Shown: piece after piece, positions 14,301 to 27,999 of the stretch
Layout: each line of letters begins with the position of its first letter
Position numbering within the stretch: position 1 is the stretch's first letter
NCBI GenBank assembly: GCA_963920705.1
Contig: OY987230.1
Span: 2,356,001-2,420,000, forward strand
Direction of reading: 5' to 3'
Source of the DNA: Odiellus spinosus
Lineage: Eukaryota > Arthropoda > Arachnida > Opiliones > Phalangiidae
DNA: 64,000 bases
Notes under the pieces: generated by a model
What the model saw: only the letters and a program-made list of their open reading frames with translations
Database searches by the model: none
Told to the model about the DNA's origin: nothing
Position numbers and translations under genes: made by a program

Positions 14301-17300
14301 TTGTCACAATTTTGCAATTTAGACAAAACCAAAGTCATTCGAAAGAGCAATTAATGGACAGTCTAAATAATAAGAGTTTTCAAAAATCCGTTGAAAAACA
14401 AGAAAAATGTGGACAATTCAAGAAATCATAGAATATCAAAATAGTCAAATTTCAGATTTTCAAAAATCCGTTGAAAAACATGGAAAATATGGACAATTCA
14501 AAAAACATCTAATATCAAAAAGCGAATTTTGAAAATCTGAAATTTGACTATTTTGATATTCTATGATTTCTTGAATTGGCCATATTTTTCTTGTTTTTCA
14601 ACGGATTTTTGAAAACTCTTATTATTTAGACTGTCCATTAATTGCTCTTTCGAATGACTTTGGTTTTGTCTAAATTGCAAAATTGTGACAAATATAAAAT
14701 TGGTTAAAATTAAGCAAAAACGCTTAAAAATCCAAGATTATTGGATTCAAATGGACACAAAACTTTTGAATTTTAAGCGATTTAGACAAAATTAAGACCA
14801 CTCGAAAGACCAAATTTTGGTCTATCTAAAAAACAATAGTTTTGGAAAATCCGTTAAAAAACATGGAAAATATGGACAATTCAAAAAACATCTAATATCA
14901 AAAAGCGAATTTTTAAAATCTGAAATTTGACTATTTTGATATTGTATGATTTCTTGAATTGGCCATATTTTTCTTGTTTTTCAACGGATTTTCCAAAACT
15001 ATTGTTTTTTAGATAGACCAAAATTTGGTCTTTCGAGTGGTCTTAATTTTGTCTAAATCGCTTAAAATTCAAAAGTTTTGTGTCCTTTTGAATCCAATAA
15101 TCTTGGATTTTTAAGCGTTTTTGCTTAATTTTAACCAATTTTATATTTGTCACAATTTTGCAATTTAGACAAAACCAAAGTCATTCGAAAGAGCAATTAA
15201 TGGACAGTTTAAATAATAAGAGTTTTCAAAAATCCGTTGAAAAACAAGAAAAATATGGCCAATTTAAGAAATCATAGAATATCAAAATAGTCAAATTTCA
15301 GATTTTCAAAATTCGCTTTTTGATATTAGATGTTTTTTGAATTGTCCATATTTTCCATGTTTTTCAACGGATTTTCCAAAACTCTTGATTTTCAGATAGA
15401 CCAATATTTGCTCTTTCGAGTGGTCTTAATTTTGTCTAAATCGCTTAAAAATCAAAAGTTTTGTGTCCATTTGAATCCAATAATCTTGGATTTTTAAGCG
15501 TTTTTTGTTTAATTTTAACCAATTTTATATTTGTCACAATTTTGCAAATTAGACAAAACCAAAGTCATTCGAAAGAGCAATTAATGGACAGTTTAAATAA
15601 TAAGAGTTTTCAGAAATCCGTTGAAAAACATGGAAAATATGGCCAATTCAAGAAATCATAGAATATCAAAATAGTCAAATTTCAGATTTTCAAAATTCGC
15701 TTTTTGATATTAGATGTTTTTTGAATTGTCCATATTTTCCATGTTTTTCAACGGATTTTCCAAAACTCTTGTTTTTTAGATAGACCAAAATTTGGTCTTT
15801 GGGGTGGTCTTAATTTTGTCTAAATCGCTTAAAAATCAAAAGTTTTGTGTCCATTTGAATCCAATAATCTTGGATTTTTAAGCGTTTTTGCTTAATTTTA
15901 ACCAATTTTATATTTGTCACAATTTTGCAATTTAGACAAAACCAAAGTCATTCGAAAGAGCAATTAATGGACAGTCTAAATAATAAGAGTTTTCAAAAAT
16001 CCGTTGAAAAACAAGAAAAATGTGGACAATTCAAGAAATCATAGAATATCAAAATAGTCAAATTTCAGATTTTCAAAAATCCGTTGAAAAACATGGAAAA
16101 TATGGACAATTCAAAAAACATCTAATATCAAAAAGCGAATTTTGAAAATCTGAAATTTGACTATTTTGATATTCTATGATTTCTTGAATTGGCCATATTT
16201 TTCTTGTTTTTCAACGGATTTTTGAAAACTCTTATTATTTAGACTGTCCATTAATTGCTCTTTCGAATGACTTTGGTTTTGTCTAAATTGCAAAATTGTG
16301 ACAAATATAAAATTGGTTAAAATTAAGCAAAAACGCTTAAAAATCCAAGATTATTGGATTCAAATGGACACAAAACTTTTGAATTTTAAGCGATTTAGAC
16401 AAAATTAAGACCACTCGAAAGACCAAATTTTGGTCTATCTAAAAAACAATAGTTTTGGAAAATCCGTTAAAAAACATGGAAAATATGGACAATTCAAAAA
16501 ACATCTAATATCAAAAAGCGAATTTTTAAAATCTCAAATTTGACTATTTTGATATTGTATGATTTCTTGAATTGGCCATATTTTTCTTGTTTTTCAACGG
16601 ATTTTCCAAAACTCTTGTTTTTTAGATAGACCAAAATTTGGTCTTTGGAGTGGTCTTAATTTTGTCTAAATCGCTTAAAAATCAAAAGTTTTGTGTCCAT
16701 TTGAATCCAATAATCTTGGATTTTTAAGCGTTTTTTGTTTAATTTTAACCAATTTTATATTTGTCACAATTTTGCAAATTAGACAAAACCAAAGTCATTC
16801 GAAAGAGCAATTAATGGACAGTTTAAATAATAAGAGTTTTCAGAAATCCGTTGAAAAACATGGAAAATATGGCCAATTCAAGAAATCATAGAATATCAAA
16901 ATAGTCAAATTTCAGATTTTCAAAATTCGCTTTTTGATATTAGATGTTTTTTGAATTGTCCATATTTTCCATGTTTTTCAACGGATTTTCCAAAACTCTT
17001 GTTTTTTAGATAGACCAAAATTTGGTCTTTGGGGTGGTCTTAATTTTGTCTAAATCGCTTAAAAATCAAAAGTTTTGTGTCCATTTGAATCCAATAATCT
17101 TGGATTTTTAAGCGTTTTTGCTTAATTTTAACCAATTTTATATTTGTCACAATTTTGCAATTTAGACAAAACCAAAGTCATTCGAAAGAGCAATTAATGG
17201 ACAGTCTAAATAATAAGAGTTTTCAAAAATCCGTTGAAAAACAAGAAAAATGTGGACAATTCAAGAAATCATAGAATATCAAAATAGTCAAATTTCAGAT

Positions 17301-18050
17301 TTTCAAAAATCCGTTGAAAAACATGGAAAATATGGACAATTCAAAAAACATCTAATATCAAAAAGCGAATTTTGAAAATCTGAAATTTGACTATTTTGAT
17401 ATTCTATGATTTCTTGAATTGGCCATATTTTTCTTGTTTTTCAACGGATTTTTGAAAACTCTTATTATTTAGACTGTCCATTAATTGCTCTTTCGAATGA
17501 CTTTGGTTTTGTCTAAATTGCAAAATTGTGACAAATATAAAATTGGTTAAAATTAAGCAAAAACGCTTAAAAATCCAAGATTATTGGATTCAAATGGACA
17601 CAAAACTTTTGAATTTTAAGCGATTTAGACAAAATTAAGACCACTCGAAAGACCAAATTTTGGTCTATCTAAAAAACAATAGTTTTGGAAAATCCGTTAA
17701 AAAACATGGAAAATATGGACAATTCAAAAAACATCTAATATCAAAAAGCGAATTTTTAAAATCTGAAATTTGACTATTTTGATATTGTATGATTTCTTGA
17801 ATTGGCCATATTTTTCTTGTTTTTCAACGGATTTTCCAAAACTATTGTTTTTTAGATAGACCAAAATTTGGTCTTTCGAGTGGTCTTAATTTTGTCTAAA
17901 TCGCTTAAAATTCAAAAGTTTTGTGTCCTTTTGAATCCAATAATCTTGGATTTTTAAGCGTTTTTGCTTAATTTTAACCAATTTTATATTTGTCACAATT
18001 TTGCAATTTAGACAAAACCAAAGTCATTCGAAAGAGCAATTAATGGACAG
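10957..18050. repeat. 1230/1613-bp higher-order repeat with 81-bp partial duplication
   Basis: The variant 'tttggggtggtc' is at about 11340, 12570, 14183, 15796 and 17026, giving spacings of 1230, 1613, 1613 and 1230. The variant 'gcgttttttgtttaa' follows the same pattern. These lengths are 3 x 383 + 81 and 4 x 383 + 81. The extra 81 bp comes from a partial duplication inside segment X, first seen near 11575-11640: after 'caaatttcagattttcaaaa' the sequence jumps back to 'atccgttgaaaaacatgg'. The long and short forms differ by one whole monomer. Five identical 66-codon open frames lie in these units (11005, 12235, 13848, 15461, 16691). They come from the extra T in the variant and are not considered genes. 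Confidence 0.88.
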
Positions 18051-21000
18051 TTTAAATAATAATAGTTTTCAAAAATCCGTTGAAAAACATGGAAAATATG
18101 GCCAATTCAAGAAATCATAGAATATCAAAATAGTCAAATTTCAGATTTTCAAAATTCGCTTTTTGATATTAGATGTTTTTTGAATTGTCCATATTTTCCA
18201 TGTTTTTCAACGGATTTTCAAAAACTCTTGTTTTTTAGATAGACCAAAATTTGGTCTTTCGAGTGGTCTTAATTTTGTCTAAATCGCTTAAAAATCAAAA
18301 GTTTTGTGTCCATTTGAATCCAATAATCTTGGATTTTTAAGCGTTTTTGCTTAATTTTAACCAATTTTATATTTGTCACAATTTTGCAATTTAGACAAAA
18401 CCAAAGTCATTCGAAAGAGCAATTAATGGACAGTTTAAATAATAAGAGTTTTCAAAAATCCGTTGAAAAACATGGAAAATATGGACAATTCAAAAAACAT
18501 CTAATATCAAAAAGCGAATTTTGAAAATCTGAAATTTGACTATTTTGATATTGTATGATTTCTTGAATTGGCCATATTTTTCTTGTTTTTCAACGGATTT
18601 TCCAAAACTATTGTTTTTTAGATAGACCAAAATTTGGTCTTTCGAGTGGTCTTAATTTTGTCTAAATCGCTTAAAATTCAAAAGTTTTGTGTCCATTTGA
18701 ATCCAATAATCTTGGATTTTTAAGCGTTTTTGCTTAATTTTAACCAATTTTATAGTTGTCACAATTTTGCAATTTAGACAAAACCAAAGGCATTCGAAAG
18801 AGCAATTAATGGACAGTCTAAATAATAAGAGTTTTCAAAAATCCGTTGAAAAACAAGAAAAATATGGCCAATTCAAGAAATCATAGAATATCAAAATAGT
18901 CAAATTTCAGATTTTCAAAATTCGCTTTTTGATATTAGATGTTTTTTGAATTGTCCATATTTTCCATATTTTTCAACGGATTTTTGAAAACTCTTATTAT
19001 TTAAACTGTCCATTAATTGCTATTTCGAATGACTTTGGTTTTGTCTAAATTGCAAAATTGTGACAAATATAAAATTGGTTAAAATTAAGCAAAAACGCTT
19101 AAAAATCCAAGATTATTGGATTCAAATGGACACAAAACTTTTGAATTTTAAGCGATTTAGACAAAATTAAGACCACCCGAAAGAGCAAATATTGGTCTAT
19201 CTAAAAAACAAGAGTTTTGGAAAATCCGTTGAAAAACATGGAAAATATGGACAATTCAAAAAACATCTAATATCAAAAAGCGAATTTTGAAAATCTGAAA
19301 TTTGACTATTTTGATATTGTATGATTTCTTGAATTGGCCATATTTTTCTTGTTTTTCAACGGATTTTCCAAAACTATTGTTTTTTAGATAGACCAAAATT
19401 TGGTCTTTCGAGTGGTCTTAATTTTGTCTAAATCGCTTAAAATTCAAAAGTTTTGTGTCCATTTGAATCCAATAATCTTGGATTTTTAAGCGTTTTTGCT
19501 TAATTTTAACCAATTTTATATTTGTCACAATTTTGCAATTTAGACAAAACCAAAGTCATTCGAAAGAGCAATTAATGGAAAGTCTAAATAATAAGAGTTT
19601 TCAAAAATCCGTTGAAAAACAAGAAAAATATGGCCAATTCAAGAAATCATAGAATATCAAAATAGTCAAATTTCAGATTTTCAAAATTCGCTTTTTGATA
19701 TTAGATGTTTTTTGAATTGTCCATATTTTCCATGTTTTTCAACGGATTTTCCAAAACTCTTGATATTCAGATAGACCAATATTTGCTCTTTCGAGTGGTC
19801 TTAATTTTGTCTAAATCGCTTAAAATTCAAAAGTTTTGTGTCCATTTGAATCCAATAATCTTGGATTTTTAAGCGTTTTTGCTTAATTTTAACCAATTTT
19901 ATATTTGTCACAATTTTGCAATTTAGACAAAACCAAAGTCATTCGAAAGAGCAATTAATGGACAGTCTAAATAATAAGTGTTTTCAAAAATCCGTTGAAA
20001 AACAAGAAAAATATGGCCAATTCAAGAAATCATAGAATATCAAAATAGTAAAATTTCAGATTTTCAAAATTCGCTTTTTGATATTAGATGTTTTTTGAAT
20101 TGTCCATATTTTCCATGTTTTTCAACTGATTTTCCAAAACTCTTGTTTTTTAGATAGATCAATATTTGCTCTTGCGAGTGGTCTTAATTTTGTCTAAATC
20201 GCTTAAAAATCAAAAGTTTTGTGTCCATTTGAATCCAATAATCTTGGATTTTTAAGCGTTTTTGCTTAATTTTAAACAATTTTATATTTGTCACAATTTT
20301 GCAATTTAGACAAAACCAAAGTCATTCGAAAGAGCAAATTAATGGACAGTTTAAATAATAATAGTTTTCAAAAATCCGTTGAAAAACATGGAAAATATGG
20401 CCAATTCAAGAAATCATAGAATATCAAAATAGTCAAATTTCAGATTTTCAAAATTCGCTTTTTGATATTAGATGTTTTTTAATTGTCCATATTTTCCATG
20501 TTTTTCAACGGATTTTCCAAAACTCTTGTTTTTTAGATAGACCAAAATTTGGTCTTTCGAGTGGTTTTAATTTTGTCTAAATCGCTTAAAAATCAAAAGT
20601 TTTGTGTCCATTTGAATCCAATAATCTTGGATTTTTAAGCGTTTTTGCTTAATTTTAACCAATTTTATATTTGTCACAATTTTGGAATTTAGACAAAACT
20701 AAAGTCATTCGAAAGAGCAATTAATGGACAGTTTAAATAATAAGAGTTTTCAAAAATCCGTTGAAAAACATGGAAAATATGGACAATTCAAAAAACATCT
20801 AATATCAAAAAGCGAATTTTGAAAATCTGAAATTTGACTATTTTGATATTGTATGATTTCTTGAATTGGCCATATTTTTCTTGTTTTTCAACGGATTTTC
20901 CAAAACTATTGTTTTTTAGATAGACCAAAATTTGGTCTTTCGAGTGGTCTTAATTTTGTCTAAATCGCTTAAAATTCAAAAGTTTTGTGTCCATTTGAAT

Positions 21001-22000
21001 CCAATAATCTTGGATTTTTAAGCGCTTTTGCTTAATTTTAACCAATTTTATATTTGTCACAATTTTGCAATTTAGACAAAACTAAAGTCATTCGAAAGAG
21101 CAATTAATGGACAGTCTAAATAATAAGAGTTTTCAAAAATCCGTTGAAAAACAAGAAAAATATGGCCAATTCAAGAAATCATAGAATATCAAAATAGTCA
21201 AATTTCAGATTTTCAAAATTCGCTTTTTGATATTAGATGTTTTTTGAATTGTCCATATTTTCCATGTTTTTCAACGGATTTTCCAAAACTCTTGATTTTC
21301 AGATAGACCAATATTTGCTCTTTCGAGTGGTCTTAATTTTGTCTAAATCGCTTAAAATTCAAAAGTTTTGTGTCCATTTGAATCCAATAATCTTGGATTT
21401 TTAAGCGTTTTTGCTTAATTTTAACCAATTTTATATTTGTCACAATTTTGCAATTTAGACAAAACCAAAGTCATTCGAAAGAGCAATTAATGGACAGTCT
21501 AAATAATAAGTGTTTTCAAAAATCCGTTGAAAAACAAGAAAAATATGGCCAATTCAAGAAATCATAGAATATCAAAATAGTCAAATTTCAGATTTTCAAA
21601 ATTCGCTTTTTGATATTAGATGTTTTTTGAATTGTCCATATTTTCCATGTTTTTCAACGGATTTTCCAAAACTCTTGATTTTCAGATAGACCAATATTTG
21701 CTCTTTCGAGTGGTCTTAATTTTGTCTAAATCGCTTAAAAATCAAAAGTTTTGTGTCCATTTGAATCCAATAATCTTGGATTTTTAAGCGTTTTTGCTTA
21801 ATTTTAACCAATTTTATATTTGTCACAATTTTGCAATTTAGACAAAACCAAAGTCATTCGAAAGAGCAATTAATGGACAGTTTAAATAATAAGAGTTTTC
21901 AAAAATCCGTTGAAAAACATGGAAAATATGGACAATTCAAAAAACATCTAATATCAAAAAGCGAATTTTGAAAATCTGAAATTTGACTATTTTGATATTC
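18050..22000. repeat. Mixed-order satellite stretch
   Basis: Monomers here are mostly Y+, with one Y- near 19031. No short higher-order period stands out inside the stretch. It shares private variants with 28-33 kb, such as 'gaccacccgaaagagc' (19171 and 30661) and 'tatagttgtcac' (about 18752 and 30242). It also contains isolated single-base indels, for example an extra A in 'gagcaaattaatgg' near 20334. Confidence 0.7.
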
Positions 22001-25000
22001 TATGATTTCTTGAATTGGCCATATTTTTCTTGTTTTTCAACGGATTTTTGAAAACTCTTATTATTTAGACTGTCCATTAATTGCTCTTTCGAATGACTTT
22101 GGTTTTGTCTAAATTGCAAAATTGTGACAACTATAAAATTGGTTAAAATTAAGCAAAAACGCTTAAAAATCCAAGATTATTGGATTCAAATGGACACAAA
22201 ACTTTTGAATTTTAAGCGATTTAGACAAAATTAAGACCACTCGAAAGACCAAATTTTGGTCTATCTAAAAAACAATAGTTTTGGAAAATCCGTTGAAAAA
22301 CAAGAAAAATATGGCCAATTCAAGAAATCATACAATATCAAAATAGTCAAATTTCAGATTTTCAAAATTCGCTTTTTGATATTAGATGTTTTTTGAATTG
22401 TCCATATTTTCCATGTTTTTCAACGGATTTTTGAAAACTCTTATTATTTAAACTGTCCATTAATTGCTCTTTCGAATGACTTTGGTTTTGTCTAAATTGC
22501 AAAATTGTGACAAATATAAAATTAGTTAAAATTAAGCAAAAACGCTTAAAAATCCAAGATTATTGGATTCAAATGGACACAAAACTTTTGATTTTTAGGC
22601 GATTTAGACAAAATTAAGACCACTCGAAAGACCAAATTTTGGTCTATCTAAAAAACAAGAGTTTTGGAAAATCCGTTGAAAAACATGGAAAATATGGACA
22701 ATTCAAAAAACATCTAATATCAAAAAGCGAATTTTGAAAATCTGAAATTTGACTATTTTGATATTCTATGATTTCTTGAATTGGCCATATTTTTCTTGTT
22801 TTTCAACGGATTTTCCAAAACTATTGTTTTTTAGATAGACCAAAATTTGGTCTTTCGAGTGGTCTTAATTTTGTCTAAATCGCTTAAAATTCAAAAGTTT
22901 TGTGTCCATTTGAATCCAATAATCTTGGATTTTTAAGCGTTTTTGCTTAATTTTAACCAATTTTATATTTGTCACGTTTTGGCAATTTAGACAAAACCAA
23001 AGTCATTCGAAAGAGCAATTAATGGACAGTCTAAATAATAAGAGTTTTCAAAAATCCGTTGAAAAACAAGAAAAATATGGCCAATTCAAGAAATCATAGA
23101 ATATCAAAATAGTCAAATTTCAGATTTTCAAAATTCGCTTTTTGATATTAGATGTTTTTTGAATTGTCCATATTTTCCATGTTTTTCAACGGATTTTTGA
23201 AAACTCTTATTATTAAGACTGTCCATTAATTGCTCTTTCGAATGACTTTGTTTTTGTCTAAATTGCAAAATTGTGACAAATATAAAATTGGTTAAAATTA
23301 AGCAAAAACGCTTAAAAATCCAAGATTATTGGATTCAAATGGACACAAAACTTTTGATTTTTAAGCGATTTAGACAAAATTAAGACCACTCGAAAGAGCA
23401 AATATTGGTCTATCTGAAAATCAAGAGTTTTGGAAAATCCGTTGAAAAACATGGAAAATATGGACAATTCAAAAAACATCTAATATCAAAAAGCGAGTTT
23501 TGAAAATCTGAAATTTGACTATTTTGATATTCTATGATTTCTTGAATTGGCCATATTTTCCATGTTTTTCAACGGATTTTCCAAAACTCTTGTTTTTTCG
23601 ATAGACCAAAATTTGGTCTTTCGAGTGGTCTTAATTTTATCTAAATCGCTTAAAAATCAAAAGTTTTGTGTCCATTTGAATCCAATAATCTTGGATTTTT
23701 AAGCGTTTTTGCTTAATTTTAACCAATTTTATATTTGTCACAATTTTGCAATTTAGACAAAACCAAAGTCATTCGAAAGAGCAATTAATGGACAGTTTAA
23801 ATAATAAGAGTTTTCAAAAATCCGTTGAAAAACATGGAAAATATGGACAATTCAAAAAACATCTAATATCAAAAAGCGAATTTTGAAAATCTGAAATTTG
23901 ACTATTTTGATATTCTATGATTTCTTGAATTGGCCATATTTTTCTTGTTTTTCAACGGATTTTTGAAAACTCTTATTATTTAGACTGTCCATTAATTGCT
24001 CTTTCGAATGACTTTGGTTTTGTCTAAATTGCAAAATTGTGACAACTATAAAATTGGTTAAAATTAAGCAAAAACGCTTAAAAATCCAAGATTATTGGAT
24101 TCAAATGGACACAAAACTTTTGAATTTTAAGCGATTTAGACAAAATTAAGACCACTCGAAAGACCAAATTTTGGTCTATCTAAAAAACAATAGTTTTGGA
24201 AAATCCGTTGAAAAACAAGAAAAATATGGCCAATTCAAGAAATCATACAATATCAAAATAGTCAAATTTCAGATTTTCAAAATTCGCTTTTTGATATTAG
24301 ATGTTTTTTGAATTGTCCATATTTTCCATGTTTTTCAACGGATTTTTGAAAACTCTTATTATTTAAACTGTCCATTAATTGCTCTTTCGAATGACTTTGG
24401 TTTTGTCTAAATTGCAAAATTGTGACAAATATAAAATTAGTTAAAATTAAGCAAAAACGCTTAAAAATCCAAGATTATTGGATTCAAATGGACACAAAAC
24501 TTTTGATTTTTAGGCGATTTAGACAAAATTAAGACCACTCGAAAGACCAAATTTTGGTCTATCTAAAAAACAAGAGTTTTGGAAAATCCGTTGAAAAACA
24601 TGGAAAATATGGACAATTCAAAAAACATCTAATATCAAAAAGCGAATTTTGAAAATCTGAAATTTGACTATTTTGATATTCTATGATTTCTTGAATTGGC
24701 CATATTTTTCTTGTTTTTCAACGGATTTTCCAAAACTATTGTTTTTTAGATAGACCAAAATTTGGTCTTTCGAGTGGTCTTAATTTTGTCTAAATCGCTT
24801 AAAATTCAAAAGTTTTGTGTCCATTTGAATCCAATAATCTTGGATTTTTAAGCGTTTTTGCTTAATTTTAACCAATTTTATATTTGTCACGTTTTGGCAA
24901 TTTAGACAAAACCAAAGTCATTCGAAAGAGCAATTAATGGACAGTCTAAATAATAAGAGTTTTCAAAAATCCGTTGAAAAACAAGAAAAATATGGCCAAT

Positions 25001-27950
25001 TCAAGAAATCATAGAATATCAAAATAGTCAAATTTCAGATTTTCAAAATTCGCTTTTTGATATTAGATGTTTTTTGAATTGTCCATATTTTCCATGTTTT
25101 TCAACGGATTTTTGAAAACTCTTATTATTAAGACTGTCCATTAATTGCTCTTTCGAATGACTTTGTTTTTGTCTAAATTGCAAAATTGTGACAAATATAA
25201 AATTGGTTAAAATTAAGCAAAAACGCTTAAAAATCCAAGATTATTGGATTCAAATGGACACAAAACTTTTGATTTTTAAGCGATTTAGACAAAATTAAGA
25301 CCACTCGAAAGAGCAAATATTGGTCTATCTGAAAATCAAGAGTTTTGGAAAATCCGTTGAAAAACATGGAAAATATGGACAATTCAAAAAACATCTAATA
25401 TCAAAAAGCGAGTTTTGAAAATCTGAAATTTGACTATTTTGATATTCTATGATTTCTTGAATTGGCCATATTTTCCATGTTTTTCAACGGATTTTCCAAA
25501 ACTCTTGTTTTTTCGATAGACCAAAATTTGGTCTTTCGAGTGGTCTTAATTTTATCTAAATCGCTTAAAAATCAAAAGTTTTGTGTCCATTTGAATCCAA
25601 TAATCTTGGATTTTTAAGCGTTTTTGCTTAATTTTAACCAATTTTATATTTGTCACAATTTTGCAATTTAGACAAAACCAAAGTCATTCGAAAGAGCAAT
25701 TAATGGACAGTTTAAATAATAAGAGTTTTCAAAAATCCGTTGAAAAACATGGAAAATATGGACAATTCAAAAAAACATCTAATATCAAAAAGCGAATTTT
25801 GAAAATCTGAAATTTGACTATTTTGATATTGTATGATTTCTTGAATTGGCCATATTTTTCTTGTTTTTCAACGGATTTTCCAAAACTATTGTTTTTTAGA
25901 TAGACCAAAATTTGGTCTTTCGAGTGGTCTTAATTTTGTCTAAATCGCTTAAAATTCAAAAGTTTTGTGTCCATTTGAATACAATAATCTTGGATTTTTA
26001 AGCGTTTTTGCTTAATTTTAACCAATTTTATAGTTGTCACAATTTTGCAATTTAGACAAAACCAAAGTCATTCGAAAGAGCAATTAATGGACAGTCTAAA
26101 TAATAAGAGTTTTAAAAATCCGTTGAAAAACAAGAAAAATATGGCCAATTCAAGAAATCATACAATATCAAAATAGTCAAATTTCAGATTTTCAAAATTC
26201 GCTTTTTGATATTAGATGTTTTTTGAATTGTCCATATTTTCCATGTTTTTCAACGGATTTTTGAAAACTCTTATTATTTAAACTGTCCATTAATTGCTCT
26301 TTCGAATGACTTTGGTTTTGTCTAAATTGCAAAATTGTGACAAATATAAAATTAGTTAAAATTAAGCAAAAACGCTTAAAAATCCAAGATTATTGGATTC
26401 AAATGGACACAAAACTTTTGATTTTTAGGCGATTTAGACAAAATTAAGACCACTCGAAAGACCAAATTTTGGTCTATCTAAAAAACAAGAGTTTTGGAAA
26501 ATCCGTTGAAAAACATGGAAAATATGGACAATTCAAAAAACATCTAATATCAAAAAGCGAATTTTGAAAATCTGAAATTTGACTATTTTGATATTCTATG
26601 ATTTCTTGAATTGGCCATATTTTTCTTGTTTTTCAACGGATTTTCCAAAACTATTGTTTTTTAGATAGACCAAAATTTGGTCTTTCGAGTGGTCTTAATT
26701 TTGTCTAAATCGCTTAAAATTCAAAAGTTTTGTGTCCATTTGAATCCAATAATCTTGGATTTTTAAGCGTTTTTGCTTAATTTTAACCAATTTTATATTT
26801 GTCACGTTTTGGCAATTTAGACAAAACCAAAGTCATTCGAAAGAGCAATTAATGGACAGTCTAAATAATAAGAGTTTTCAAAAATCCGTTGAAAAACAAG
26901 AAAAATATGGCCAATTCAAGAAATCATAGAATATCAAAATAGTCAAATTTCAGATTTTCAAAATTCGCTTTTTGATATTAGATGTTTTTTGAATTGTCCA
27001 TATTTTCCATGTTTTTCAACGGATTTTTGAAAACTCTTATTATTAAGACTGTCCATTAATTGCTCTTTCGAATGACTTTGTTTTTGTCTAAATTGCAAAA
27101 TTGTGACAAATATAAAATTGGTTAAAATTAAGCAAAAACGCTTAAAAATCCAAGATTATTGGATTCAAATGGACACAAAACTTTTGATTTTTAAGCGATT
27201 TAGACAAAATTAAGACCACTCGAAAGAGCAAATATTGGTCTATCTGAAAATCAAGAGTTTTGGAAAATCCGTTGAAAAACATGGAAAATATGGACAATTC
27301 AAAAAACATCTAATATCAAAAAGCGAGTTTTGAAAATCTGAAATTTGACTATTTTGATATTCTATGATTTCTTGAATTGGCCATATTTTCCATGTTTTTC
27401 AACGGATTTTCCAAAACTCTTGTTTTTTCGATAGACCAAAATTTGGTCTTTCGAGTGGTCTTAATTTTATCTAAATCGCTTAAAAATCAAAAGTTTTGTG
27501 TCCATTTGAATCCAATAATCTTGGATTTTTAAGCGTTTTTGCTTAATTTTAACCAATTTTATATTTGTCACAATTTTGCAATTTAGACAAAACCAAAGTC
27601 ATTCGAAAGAGCAATTAATGGACAGTTTAAATAATAAGAGTTTTCAAAAATCCGTTGAAAAACATGGAAAATATGGACAATTCAAAAAAACATCTAATAT
27701 CAAAAAGCGAATTTTGAAAATCTGAAATTTGACTATTTTGATATTGTATGATTTCTTGAATTGGCCATATTTTTCTTGTTTTTCAACGGATTTTCCAAAA
27801 CTATTGTTTTTTAGATAGACCAAAATTTGGTCTTTCGAGTGGTCTTAATTTTGTCTAAATCGCTTAAAATTCAAAAGTTTTGTGTCCATTTGAATACAAT
27901 AATCTTGGATTTTTAAGCGTTTTTGCTTAATTTTAACCAATTTTATAGTT
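22000..27950. repeat. Pentameric higher-order repeat, 1915 bp
   Basis: The marker 'gtcacgttttggc' (its 'cg') is at 22975, 24890 and 26805. The variant 'atcatacaatatc' (its 'tac') is at 22331, 24246 and 26161. Both give 1915 bp, five monomers. Three copies are present. Each contains two Y- units close together, and the third copy joins a differently composed neighbour near 25800-26160. Confidence 0.88.
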
Positions 27951-27999
27951 GTCACAATTTTGCAATTTAGACAAAACCAAAGTCATTCGAAAGAGCAAT

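Noticed and set aside
11005-16891. Five identical 66-codon open frames (11005, 12235, 13848, 15461, 16691)
   Set aside because: All lie at the same place in the 1230/1613-bp satellite unit. They exist because of an extra T and a changed base in that variant. Identity reflects higher-order repeat copying, not selection on a protein; other monomers have stops there.
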